The notes: generated by a model not told the origin, from the sequence alone. A stretch of 33,009 nt of DNA from Planctomycetaceae bacterium (GCA_947480055.1 CANKBX010000008.1:1-33009); one strand, 5' to 3'; counted from the stretch's first letter, positions 25,309 through 32,638 are shown. Program-made: numbers and translations.

Positions 25309-26430
25309 TCACAGCGGCTTCGATTCCAGTGCAAATGGGTTGTGAAATTCAAATGGTATCGAGCGCACTCCATCGTCTCCAGGAAGCAGAACTAAAATAT
25401 CAGGGCGTTTGCCAGCAAGTTCGGGTGGAATTTCAAAGCTCCACTGGGTCGTCTGGGCCAACGCTGGATCTTGTTGAATGGCGGGCGAACGACTTTGACC
25501 TTTTATACGCGTGCCAGAATAATCCAGAATCAACTCTGGAATCATGGTGATTCCAGGTGATTTTGTAATTTCAACCGCGAACATATTGACCGGGTGGCAA
25601 GCGAATTCTGTGACTCGAATGCCGCGTTTGCTTAACGCCGCGCTCAGCAACTCTTTGGATTGGAATAATTTTACGGCATCGGGGATCAGATTGTTTTTGT
25701 CACCTCCAGTGCCGATGCGAATTTTACAGTCGGGCGGCACAGTATCTGTGGGCAATACTTTCACCACAACCAAACCATCTGGACGCGGCTTGCTGGAATA
25801 GAAGGGTTTGCCAGTGGAATCGACCAAGAAAAGCGTTGGAGGCAATCCCTTTTTGTCGCTTGAATAAAAGAATTGCAGATTGAATCGTTGCTGCTCGCCC
25901 AATTCCATGAGTTTGAATCCTTTTGCCTGCAATAAACTGCTTTGCGCAAATTGATAAGGCTCTCTTGATTCAGGCGCAACACGAATCACATTCTTGCCCA
26001 GTTTGAGTTCAAGCATTCCTCCGATTTTATGAATCGTGGAAAGCGCGCTGGTTGGATCGGAGTCAAGGGCAACAGAAAATGCCAACGTTCCGCCAATGTT
26101 CGCGGCGTCGCCGGTCGCTTCCCGCCATGCGGCGCGATTGGAGTCGCCAAGCACTGCATTGATATTCACTGGATTTCCCGTGACATCTGAAGCCTTGAGC
26201 GAAATCAAACGGAATGATTTGGCGAAGAGGCCTCGTTCGCCTGCCCAACAGAGTTGAGTGAGAGATTTGGTTTCTCCTTGCTCTGGCGTATGGGCCAAGA
26301 ATACCTGAACGCCACTTGGAGAATTTGAAGCCAGATGATTTGCGCAGATGTTGGTTGTTGCTGCCGGCGCAAGCGCCATTGTGGAGCACACCACCGCAAG
26401 CCATGCACATTGAGTAAGCGTGAATTTCAT
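25309..26430 (-). CDS. Secreted protein of unknown function
   Basis: 373 residues, not recognised. Signal peptide ~1-24 (core AWLAVVCSTMALAPA, cleavage near AAT). The mature part is a mixed beta protein with conspicuous pairs: an N-terminal region ~30-150 (NICANHLAS, LTQLCWAGERGLFAKSFRL, ALDSDPTSALSTIHKIGGMLELKLG) and a C-terminal region (ILDYSGTRIKGQSRSPAIQQDP, WSFEIPPELAGKRPDILVLLPGDDGVRSIPFEFHNPF) that resembles an Ig-like or DUF beta sandwich. Four cysteines in the mature chain may form disulfides, consistent with periplasmic or extracellular location. Convergent with the MscS-like gene; 130 bases downstream of the PEP-CTERM-like gene on the same strand but separated from it by a terminator. 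Confidence 0.65.
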   Translation of the reverse strand: MKFTLTQCAWLAVVCSTMALAPAATTNICANHLASNSPSGVQVFLAHTPEQGETKSLTQLCWAGERGLFAKSFRLISLKASDVTGNPVNINAVLGDSNRAAWREATGDAANIGGTLAFSVALDSDPTSALSTIHKIGGMLELKLGKNVIRVAPESREPYQFAQSSLLQAKGFKLMELGEQQRFNLQFFYSSDKKGLPPTLFLVDSTGKPFYSSKPRPDGLVVVKVLPTDTVPPDCKIRIGTGGDKNNLIPDAVKLFQSKELLSAALSKRGIRVTEFACHPVNMFAVEITKSPGITMIPELILDYSGTRIKGQSRSPAIQQDPALAQTTQWSFEIPPELAGKRPDILVLLPGDDGVRSIPFEFHNPFALESKPL

Positions 26431-26504
26431 AAGCGTGAAGTCTACCTTTTAAAGTTTTGAGAGAGAGCAATAAGTCAACACGCTCAATCCGCAATTGGGT
26501 TCGT

Positions 26505-26542
26505 AAAAACACAACAGCCGCGGCGAAATGCCACGGCTGTTG
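26505..26542 (-). terminator. Intrinsic terminator of the PEP-CTERM-like gene
   Basis: CAACAGCCG (26512-26520) pairs exactly with CGGCTGTTG (26534-26542); the stem continues inward with one mismatch. Read on the minus strand it is followed by TGTTTTTA, 19 bases after the stop codon at 26561. A good rho-independent terminator. Confidence 0.75.
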
Positions 26543-26560
26543 GAAAGTGCAAATAAAGAT

Positions 26561-27154
26561 TTAAGCTCGTCGGCGACGGCTTACTAACCCTGCGAGTCCG
26601 AGCAGTGCCAAAGCTCCCGGTGTTGGAACAAAGCCAATGGTGAGCAATTCAGCTGCCGAATAAGTTAATCCAGTTGTGCCAATGTGGCTCAACTCAAGCG
26701 AAGTAATGCTTGAGCCGGTTGTGATGAAACCACTAAACGTGGTTTGTGAAGAGATCGATCGGACAAAAGTTGTTCCATCGCTCAACTTAATCTTCATCAA
26801 ACCACTTTTGTATGCGCCGGCAGCGTCAACATAATGAAAAAGTCCTCCAACGCCGTAGACGTTGCTGGATGAAAAGTCGAATTTCAGAGTGTCGGTCGCG
26901 ACCATTGTTTGAATTACTCCAACTTGTCCAAGAACACCGCTTGGCGATGACGCGGACCATGAGTAATTGCCGGATCCGCCGCTAAATGCTGGTGCAGATC
27001 CACTGTAGGAATCAAATGTTTGCTCATATTTTGCAAGCGAACTGTCAGCCAATCCAGCGTTGAACACAGCTTCGTTGTCAAAAACCAAAACACTAGCAAA
27101 CGAAGTGGCGCAAATAAAAGTAGATACTGTGGCGACGAAAGGGAACGTGCGCAT
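26561..27154 (-). CDS. PEP-CTERM-like exported protein
   Basis: 197 residues. Signal peptide ~1-20 (FVATVSTFICATSFASV). The body is a beta-rich Ser/Gly/Thr domain with no catalytic motif (YSGSAPAFSGGSGNYSWSA, VYGVGGLFHYVDAAGAYKSGLMKIKLSDGTTF). The C-terminus ends in PTPGALALLGLAGL-VSRRRRA: a Pro-x-Pro motif, one membrane helix and an Arg cluster, the tripartite exosortase sorting tag, in the PTP variant seen in Phycisphaerae-like genomes. Exosortase would cut at the motif and release the protein to the surface or polymer matrix. No exosortase gene is present in the window. The adjacent upstream gap (27155-27447) is A/T-rich and carries the divergent promoters of this gene and adenine deaminase. 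Confidence 0.82.
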   Translation of the reverse strand: MRTFPFVATVSTFICATSFASVLVFDNEAVFNAGLADSSLAKYEQTFDSYSGSAPAFSGGSGNYSWSASSPSGVLGQVGVIQTMVATDTLKFDFSSSNVYGVGGLFHYVDAAGAYKSGLMKIKLSDGTTFVRSISSQTTFSGFITTGSSITSLELSHIGTTGLTYSAAELLTIGFVPTPGALALLGLAGLVSRRRRA

Positions 27155-27447
27155 AGTGGAACTCCAAACCGTTGATCGAATTTTTTGAGTGAGGGAACGA
27201 AAGGGGAACGTTAGAAACTAGTAAGGGAAGTGCCTCAAACATGCCACTAAATCAATAGTCAGCAAGTTTTAGTTCAGATATTTAGATATATGTTGATGAA
27301 TCGAATCGGAAAAAAGCCATAAATGACAGAGGTTATTGGACAAACTTGATTTTTCCTAAAATTACCCACATTGGATCGTTTCGAACGGGAGTTTCAATTT
27401 CAAACATTTGATTCGCAAATCAAGGGTGCTCTATCTTCAATCGGTCC

Positions 27448-29124
27448 ATGTTGGCAAACGCACAAACAGCTTCACAATCACTCGTGACATTGAGGCATTT
27501 GGTTGCCGATGTTTTTGCAAGACGCATTGAGCCCAAAGAAATTGATATTGAACAAGGGCGCATTGTCGCGCTGCGGCAAGCAAGTGGGGATGTGGACGAC
27601 GGGATTTTAATTCCGGGTTTGATTGACGCGCATGTTCATATTGAAAGCAGCATGTTGCCGCCAAGCGAGTTCGCGCGTGTTGCGGTGCGCCATGGCACCG
27701 TGGGCACGGTGAGCGATCCACATGAGATTGCCAATGTTTTGGGCGTGGCTGGAATTGAATTCATGTTGAGTGACGCGCGTCGAAGAACATTTCAATTTTG
27801 TTTTGGATGTCCTTCATGCGTGCCAGCCACGGCATTTGAAAGTTCGGGCGCCACGATTGACTCGCGGCAAGTGGCGAACATTTTAAAGCGCCCCGACATT
27901 CACTACTTAAGTGAAATGATGAATTGGCCCGGAGTGTTGCATGGCGATCCGGAAGTGTTCGCCAAGATCGCGGCGGCCAAGGCGCTTGGCAAGCCAGTGG
28001 ATGGGCATGCGCCGCAACTCATGGGCGCGGACGCCGCAAAATATTTTGCCGCCGGCATTTCAACCGATCATGAATGTGTCACTTTGGAGGAAGCGCGTGG
28101 CAAGGCGCGCCTAGGCATGAAGATTTTAATTCGTGAAGGTTCGGCGGCGCGAAACTTTGAAGCGCTTTGGCCAATTGTGCAGGAATACCCGCATTTATGC
28201 ATGTTTTGCACGGATGACGCGCACCCCGACATGTTGTTGAAAGGCCACATCAATGTGCTTGTGGCGCGCGCGGTTGAGCGCGGCGTGAATGTGTTTGACG
28301 CATTGCGATGCGCCACGGTGAATCCGATTGAGCACTACAACATCGGCAGTGGCTTGTTGCGAGTAGGTGACCGCGCCGACATGGTTTTGGTGAAAGATAT
28401 GCGGCAATTTCATGCCGTGAAAACTTGGATTGCTGGCGAATTGGTGGCCGACAATGGTCAAGCAACATTTACGCGGCTTATGGTGGACACACCCAATCGA
28501 TTTCGCCAGGCCACATTTACGGCGAATGATTTTTGCGTGGCGACCCAAGCGACGGGTCAAGTGCAAGCGCGCGTGATTATTCCCCATGATGGCGAGTTGG
28601 TGACAAGTGAGGCTATTGAATCTCTTGCCGTGCGCGACGGCGTGATCGAATTGAATCCAAGCGACCCGCGCGACATAGCGTTTTTAGCGGTGATCAATCG
28701 CTACACGGATGCGCCACCCGCGGTCGCATTTATTCGCGGACTTGGTCTTGTTGAAAAAGCGATAGCCGCCAGCGTGGCGCATGACAGCCACAATGTTGTT
28801 GTGGCCGCGGGCACGCGCCATGCGCTGGCAAAAGCGGCAAACGCAGTGTTTCAAGCGCGCGGCGGCTTGGTTCTTATTGATGGCGATCGCACGCATGTGT
28901 TACCTCTGCCAATAGCAGGATTGATGAGCGATCAACCTGCCGAGCAAGTGGGATTGAGTTATGAAACAATGACCCGCGAAGTTGGTGCCACATTCAAGGC
29001 ACCATTTATGACGCTAAGTTTCTTGGCGTTGCTTCCAATTCCAGCCTTGAAACTGAGCGATTTAGGATTATTTGACGCACGCGAATTCCGCTTCACCAGT
29101 TTGCAACTTGATGCCGCGGAATAA
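27448..29124 (+). CDS. ade: Adenine deaminase
   Basis: Converts adenine to hypoxanthine and ammonia in purine salvage. 558 residues with the amidohydrolase-type metal site: PGLIDAHVHIESSM 56-69 (His62, His64), SDPHEIANVLG 89-99, VDGHAPQL ~189-196, STDHECV ~207-213, CTDDAHPD ~254-261. The C-terminal half carries the Ade-specific domain (PHDGELVTSEAIESLAVRDGVIELNP, GLGL, VAHDSHNVVVAAGTRHALAKAANAV, HVLPLPIAGLMS), as in bacterial AdeC, and the length is usual. All metal ligands are present. No purine riboswitch is seen upstream. Monocistronic; divergent from the PEP-CTERM-like gene. Confidence 0.95.
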   Translation: MLANAQTASQSLVTLRHLVADVFARRIEPKEIDIEQGRIVALRQASGDVDDGILIPGLIDAHVHIESSMLPPSEFARVAVRHGTVGTVSDPHEIANVLGVAGIEFMLSDARRRTFQFCFGCPSCVPATAFESSGATIDSRQVANILKRPDIHYLSEMMNWPGVLHGDPEVFAKIAAAKALGKPVDGHAPQLMGADAAKYFAAGISTDHECVTLEEARGKARLGMKILIREGSAARNFEALWPIVQEYPHLCMFCTDDAHPDMLLKGHINVLVARAVERGVNVFDALRCATVNPIEHYNIGSGLLRVGDRADMVLVKDMRQFHAVKTWIAGELVADNGQATFTRLMVDTPNRFRQATFTANDFCVATQATGQVQARVIIPHDGELVTSEAIESLAVRDGVIELNPSDPRDIAFLAVINRYTDAPPAVAFIRGLGLVEKAIAASVAHDSHNVVVAAGTRHALAKAANAVFQARGGLVLIDGDRTHVLPLPIAGLMSDQPAEQVGLSYETMTREVGATFKAPFMTLSFLALLPIPALKLSDLGLFDAREFRFTSLQLDAAE

Positions 29125-29372
29125 ATTTTTGGCACAAAATTCTATTATTAGCTCTATATTTTTACCCAAAAATCCGGCAAATATGCCCCAAACTTTCAAA
29201 GTTTCCGTTGCGATTTTAGATTTTTGGTGCATACTAAACAAGTTCACGTGGGGTACCCACCATCAATACCCAAGCGGGGGCTTGATCTTTTGGTGATTCA
29301 TATGATTGGCATAAATAATTTTAAATATACAAGCGCGCCTGTTTGCCACGCGCAAATTCCGGAGAACTAATT
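29125..29372 (+). promoter_or_regulatory. Upstream region of the DGR-like target gene
   Basis: Contains the inverted repeat AAACTTT-C-AAAGTTT (29190-29204) immediately before a possible promoter TTGCGA (29208-29213) / 16 bases / CATACT (29230-29235), the hairpin CAAGC-GGGG-GCTTG (29271-29284), and a Shine-Dalgarno GGAG at 29361-29364, nine bases before the ATG at 29373. The palindrome next to the -35 could be an operator. The promoter boxes are weak, so confidence is low. Confidence 0.35.
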
Positions 29373-31778
29373 ATGAATCCCAAGAAAGCGCGCCATATAT
29401 TTGCAAACTTCATTAAAGGAACATTATTACAGTCTGTTGCACTTGCAATTTCGTTTTTGTTCACCGCATTGTCTGTTGCCGCGCGCGCCGATGAACCCCG
29501 TCTAGATGGCTTATTTCTTGAGTGGTCAAGCGCGAATCTCATTGCCACCGATCCCGCCGGCGACGCAACTGGCGCATTTGATATTCAAAATGTGTACGCC
29601 ATCAATCGTGGCACCCGTCTCTTTCTGCGATTTGATATTAGCTCAACCTTGAATATGCAATCAGGCCTTTCCACTGACGGAACGTTGATTGTGCAGATTG
29701 CAATGCCCAACAATAGATTTCTTTCGATCGATATGCGCAATCGAAAAATCTGGCATGATAATGATCCTGCATTAACAGTAACGAATGAATCAGTGGGTTA
29801 CGCCGTGGCGCCTTCTTACGCCTCCAACGAGTTTGAATTGGGAATTGATTTGCAAATGTTTGGAGTTGTATTGGGAAGTCCAATTACAATTAACTTTAGT
29901 TCAAGCGACTCGTTGACTAGTGCGGCTACATACACCATAGCTCTGAGTAATGTAATTATCACACAGGGCCGTTCTGCGGATCGATCCCCCGGCACAACAT
30001 TTCGCATCGCGAGTCTGAACACATATGTCACAGGGTTGCTGAATTCAACGCAAAGGCCACAAATTCAAAGGCTTGTTGACGCCATGAATGCCGACATTTA
30101 TTGCTTTCAAGAAGAATATTATTCGTATCCCGAAGACATTGCCCAAGCACTTGCAGAGGCGAACCCCATGGAGGATGGAGCCACATGGAATGTGTCCCAG
30201 TATTACGACATGGCAATTGCAAGTCGGTCACCCCTCATTTCACTTTCCAGCGGTAGTGGTCGACATGGGGTCATTGTTGATCTGCCAGGAGAGGGTCCGG
30301 AAGATGCGGTTGTGATTTTCTCCATTCACCCTAAATGTTGTGGATATATTGGATCCTCCTCGGACTTAACTCGCATTTCGCAAATGAATGGGCTTATTAC
30401 AACGGTCACGGATCTGCGCGCGGGCACGCTTGGCTCTCAATACGAACCATATCGCCAAGCACCCGTCATTATTATTGGCGACTGGAATTTGGTTGGTTCG
30501 CGTACACCACTTGATTTGGTGACAAATCCAGCAGGGTTAAATATGGTTGATGCATTGCCAGCCAATTTAATTGGCGAAGACGTAATGACTTGGCGCACTA
30601 ATACTGGTGAGACTTTTTGTCCGGGCAGATTGGACCTAATGGCCTACCAAGCCTCGAATGGGTTGGATCTTTTAGGTTCATTTATATTAGATAGTGCTTT
30701 GTTGAATCCGGCAGAACTTCTGACGCTGGGATTGCAATCAACTGATTCAAGTTGCAGTGACCATCTCATGCTTGTGGGAGATTTTAGGTTTTCTGCAGGA
30801 GATCCCAACTGCGTGGGCGACTTAAATCAAGATCATGCAGTGGACTCCGCAGATCTAGGAACATTGCTGGGTTTATTTGGCCCTTGCCAATCAGCTGACC
30901 CTGGTGACTTTAATTTTGATGCCGCCATTGATAGCTCTGATTTGGGAACCATGCTGGGAAACTTCGGACCGTGCCCATCTGATTTGGCGTGGGCCACGGT
31001 ACTTCAATGGAATCCAGACCCCGACGTGGTGCCAGACGCCGACGTGCGCGCCAAGATTGTTGCAAGCGGCTACCCATGGAGCGTGCGCGACACAGGCACT
31101 GGCATAGAAATGTTGCTTATTCCTGGTGGCACATTCAACATGGGTTGTAGTGCGTCCAATAGTTACAGCTGCTATTCCTCTGAGAACCCCACGCACCAAG
31201 TGACGCTAAGCAAGGCGTTCTATTTGGGTAAGACAGAAGTAACCCAAGCGCAGTGGCAAGCCAAAATGGGCAATAATCCAAGCTATTTCAGTGGCAATGC
31301 CAACAACCCTGTTGAGCAAGTAAGTTGGAATGACATTGCTGGCTTTAACACCGCAACAGGTTTGCGCTTACCTAGCGAAGCGGAATGGGAATATGCCTGC
31401 CGAGGCGGAACAACAACTGCGTTTCACAGTATGCCTGGCTACCCCAATGGCACCAATAATGACAGTTTGCTAGTAAACATTGCGTGGTACTCCAGCAATT
31501 CAAGAAGCACAACACACGCCGTTGCCGGCAAAGCCGCCAATGCGTTTGGCATGTACGACATGTCAGGCAATGTGTATGAGTGGTGCAATGATTGGTATGC
31601 AAGTTACGCCGCGGGCAATGCGACGGACCCAGCAGGACCTTCGACAGGTTCGTACCGCGTGCTGCGCGGCGGCTGCTGGTACGGCGGCTCCTACGGCTGC
31701 CGCTCGTCGGACCGTGGCGGCGGCGGTCCCGGCGACCGCGGCAGCTACTTCGGCTTCCGTGTCGCGAGGACTCCGTAG
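29373..31778 (+). CDS. Secreted EEP nuclease-like/dockerin/FGE-lectin protein, probable DGR target
   Basis: 801 residues; the ATG at 29373 is chosen for its GGAG site over a TTG at 29343. Order of parts: long signal peptide ~1-39 (core LLQSVALAISFLFTALSVAARA); a CBM9-like beta-sandwich ~40-200 (LDGLFLEWSSAN...GTRLFLRFDIS); an endonuclease/exonuclease/phosphatase domain ~208-475 with FRIASLNTY, FQEEYY (metal Glu), IIGDWN (catalytic Asp/Asn) and SDHLML (SDH); two dockerin Ca2+ loops ~482-540 (DLNQDHAVDSADLG, DFNFDAAIDSSDLG); and an FGE-sulfatase/C-type-lectin-fold domain ~575-801 (LIPGGTFNMG, LGKTEVTQAQWQ, RLPSEAEWEYACRGG, DMSGNVYEWCNDWY). Its last ~40 residues look like a DGR variable region (separate entry). 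EEP members cut nucleic acids or phosphodiesters or lipids; the substrate here is unknown. Confidence 0.88.
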   Translation: MNPKKARHIFANFIKGTLLQSVALAISFLFTALSVAARADEPRLDGLFLEWSSANLIATDPAGDATGAFDIQNVYAINRGTRLFLRFDISSTLNMQSGLSTDGTLIVQIAMPNNRFLSIDMRNRKIWHDNDPALTVTNESVGYAVAPSYASNEFELGIDLQMFGVVLGSPITINFSSSDSLTSAATYTIALSNVIITQGRSADRSPGTTFRIASLNTYVTGLLNSTQRPQIQRLVDAMNADIYCFQEEYYSYPEDIAQALAEANPMEDGATWNVSQYYDMAIASRSPLISLSSGSGRHGVIVDLPGEGPEDAVVIFSIHPKCCGYIGSSSDLTRISQMNGLITTVTDLRAGTLGSQYEPYRQAPVIIIGDWNLVGSRTPLDLVTNPAGLNMVDALPANLIGEDVMTWRTNTGETFCPGRLDLMAYQASNGLDLLGSFILDSALLNPAELLTLGLQSTDSSCSDHLMLVGDFRFSAGDPNCVGDLNQDHAVDSADLGTLLGLFGPCQSADPGDFNFDAAIDSSDLGTMLGNFGPCPSDLAWATVLQWNPDPDVVPDADVRAKIVASGYPWSVRDTGTGIEMLLIPGGTFNMGCSASNSYSCYSSENPTHQVTLSKAFYLGKTEVTQAQWQAKMGNNPSYFSGNANNPVEQVSWNDIAGFNTATGLRLPSEAEWEYACRGGTTTAFHSMPGYPNGTNNDSLLVNIAWYSSNSRSTTHAVAGKAANAFGMYDMSGNVYEWCNDWYASYAAGNATDPAGPSTGSYRVLRGGCWYGGSYGCRSSDRGGGGPGDRGSYFGFRVARTP
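31653..31770 (+). other. Probable DGR variable region (VR)
   Basis: Codons for residues 761-799 read YRVLRGGCW-x-CRSSDR-x-PGDR-x-FGFRVAR, the classic layout of DGR-diversified FGE/lectin ends (RVLRGGSW N-rich CRSxxR N-rich PGNRxxxxGFR). Codons at residues 770-772, 774, 775, 780, 782-785, 788 and 790-792 are TAC, GGC, GAC, AGC or GGT, that is, each derivable from AAY by changing only adenines. Codons ending in A or T, common in the rest of the gene, vanish abruptly here. The invariant 3' end (TTCGGCTTCCGTGTCGCG) would be the initiation site of mutagenic homology. No template copy is found in this window. Confidence 0.75.
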
Positions 31779-31793
31779 TTCCCTTTTCCCTTT

Positions 31794-31823
31794 GCTGATT
31801 CCTTGGAATCAGCTTCTATTTTA
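31794..31823 (+). terminator. Hairpin 3' of the DGR target, possible terminator
   Basis: GCTGATTCC and GGAATCAGC (31794-31802 and 31805-31813) form a perfect stem, best as 8 bp with a four-base loop, followed by a T-rich tail TTCTATTTTACTTTT. It begins 16 bases after the stop codon. It may terminate the transcript, or be one of the DNA hairpins found just after DGR variable regions. Confidence 0.5.
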
Positions 31824-31852
31824 CTTTTACCATTTCACTTTTACCTCTCTCC

Positions 31853-31878
31853 GCCAAAACTGCGGAAGCAGTTTTGGC
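31853..31878 (+). other. 11-bp hairpin with GGAA tetraloop, candidate DGR cruciform
   Basis: GCCAAAACTGC (31853-31863), loop GGAA, and the exact complement GCAGTTTTGGC (31868-31878). It has no T-run after it on either strand, so it is not a good terminator. It lies 75 bases past the stop codon of the probable DGR target. In the Bordetella phage DGR a short perfect stem with a GRNA-type tetraloop downstream of the VR is needed for retrohoming; GGAA fits that pattern. Confidence 0.45.
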
Positions 31879-32009
31879 AAAAAATCCCGCCTGAATTTGT
31901 GTGCACGCAATAAATTGGTTGCCACAAAATAGGCAAGCGAAAAATTGTCCCGCAAAGTAAATACCGAGTCCCCCAAGCGAAAGTGTTTCACGTAGTGATC
32001 ATGGCTACC

Positions 32010-32226
32010 ACCACAAGCAAGTTGAGCACCCGCGCAAGCTTCAAAAATTCCCACGTCGCAGAAAGGCTGGAAACACAAGCAAGTTGAGTACCCGCGCAAG
32101 CCTCAAAAATTCCCGCGTCGCAGAAAGGGTGACACCACAAGCAAGTTGAGCACCCGCACAAGCCCACAAATTCCCGCGTCGCAGAAAGGGTGGCACCACA
32201 AGCGAGTTTAGCACCCGCGCAAGCCC
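32010..32226. repeat. ~62-bp direct tandem repeat array, about 3.5 copies
   Basis: The phrase CACAAGC starts units at 32012, 32074, 32136 and 32197, giving periods of 62, 62 and 61 bases. Each unit has CACAAGCAAGTTGAGCACCC, a middle ending in AAATTCCC, and CGTCGCAGAAAGG; units differ by a few substitutions and the fourth ends early. The open frames across it are not genes: 62 is not a multiple of three, so each unit is read in another frame. Not CRISPR, since no part is variable like a spacer. Confidence 0.85.
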
Positions 32227-32274
32227 TGCTTGCGAGGGGTGCGTTGTCTGAGCGACTGGTGCCACCCTTTCTGC
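32181..32274. repeat. 17-bp perfect inverted repeat enclosing a nested hairpin
   Basis: GCAGAAAGGGTGGCACC (32181-32197), the end of a tandem unit, is exactly inverted at 32258-32274. Between them GCACCC-G-CGCAAGC (32211-32224) pairs with GCTTGCG-AG-GGGTGC (32228-32242) across a three-base loop. As RNA or single-stranded DNA this would fold into a long compound stem on either strand. Confidence 0.7.
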
Positions 32275-32342
32275 AAAGCGTTTCACTTTCTTGCGCCCGG
32301 TGCGCCACCCTTTCTGCAAAGCGTTTCACTTTCTTGCGCCCG
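32261..32342. repeat. 39-bp direct repeat, two identical copies
   Basis: Two identical 39-base copies, 32261-32299 and 32304-32342, offset 43 bases, begin GCCACCCTTTCTGCAAAGCG and end CTTTCTTGCGCCCG. Their first 14 bases are the reverse complement of part of the 62-bp units, so this pair is an inverted continuation of the same repeat family. Bases 31879-32009 and 32343-32380, on either side, show no gene. Confidence 0.85.
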
Positions 32343-32384
32343 TTGATTGCCCCCCGCGGCAACTTCTTTCATACGCCGCGGAAA

Positions 32385-32419
32385 TAAAAAACGCCGATCG
32401 GAAAAACCGAAATCGGCGT
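32385..32419 (-). terminator. Intrinsic terminator of tRNA-Gly
   Basis: On the minus strand ACGCCGAT pairs with ATCGGCGT (32412-32419 with 32391-32398), with an inner CGG/CCG pairing, and is followed by a run of six T. It starts nine bases after the tRNA 3' end. Confidence 0.85.
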
Positions 32420-32427
32420 GAAATGAA

Positions 32428-32499
32428 AGCGGGCGAAGGGGCTCGAACCCTCGACATTCACGTTGGCAACGTGACGCTCTACCACTGAGCTACGCCCGC
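32428..32499 (-). tRNA. tRNA-Gly (anticodon GCC)
   Basis: 72-base cloverleaf on the minus strand: acceptor GCGGGCG/CGCCCGC with discriminator T; D arm GCTC-AGTGGTA-GAGC; anticodon stem TCACG/CGTGA with loop TTGCCAA (GCC); T arm GAGGG-TTCGAGC-CCCTT with one G-T pair. The 3' CCA is not encoded. A -10-like TATACT lies just upstream and a terminator just downstream, so it is transcribed alone. Confidence 0.96.
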
Positions 32500-32510
32500 A
32501 GCGAGGGGGA

Positions 32511-32516
32511 AGTATA
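32511..32516 (-). promoter_or_regulatory. -10 box of tRNA-Gly promoter
   Basis: TATACT on the minus strand ends 11 bases before the tRNA 5' end, placing the start point a few bases before the tRNA. A -35 at the usual 17-base distance is poor; TTGTCT lies 21 bases upstream. Confidence 0.5.
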
Positions 32517-32573
32517 GCGAAATTTTGAATGTGATTTAGACAAAATGAATTTGAAAAAAATCGCATAAATGCG

Positions 32574-32601
32574 TTGCCTAATTTCATAAACTGGCTATAG
32601 T
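32574..32601 (+). promoter_or_regulatory. Sigma70-like promoter of the right-end gene
   Basis: TTGCCT (32574-32579), a 16-base spacer and TATAGT (32596-32601), followed by AAAGGA (32625-32630) eight bases before the ATG at 32639. The order and spacing support both the promoter and the chosen start. Confidence 0.55.
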
Positions 32602-32638
32602 TTGACCCTTCTGGGGGGCTTTATAAAGGACCCCAAGT

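Noticed and set aside
27155-27447. Purine riboswitch upstream of adenine deaminase
   Set aside because: No conserved purine-aptamer core or loop sequences could be found; the gap is simply A/T-rich.
32010-32342. CRISPR array
   Set aside because: Units are conserved along their whole length with no alternating variable spacers, and no cas gene is in the window.
31988-32362. Open frames on the minus strand encoding repeated Cys/Ala-rich peptides
   Set aside because: They are readings of the 62-bp tandem repeats, whose period is not a multiple of three; each copy is read in another frame and no ribosome binding site is present.
32428-32499. tRNA-Gly as an attachment site of an integrated island
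   Set aside because: I saw no second copy of the tRNA 3' end and no integrase gene in the window, so there is no evidence for an att pair.
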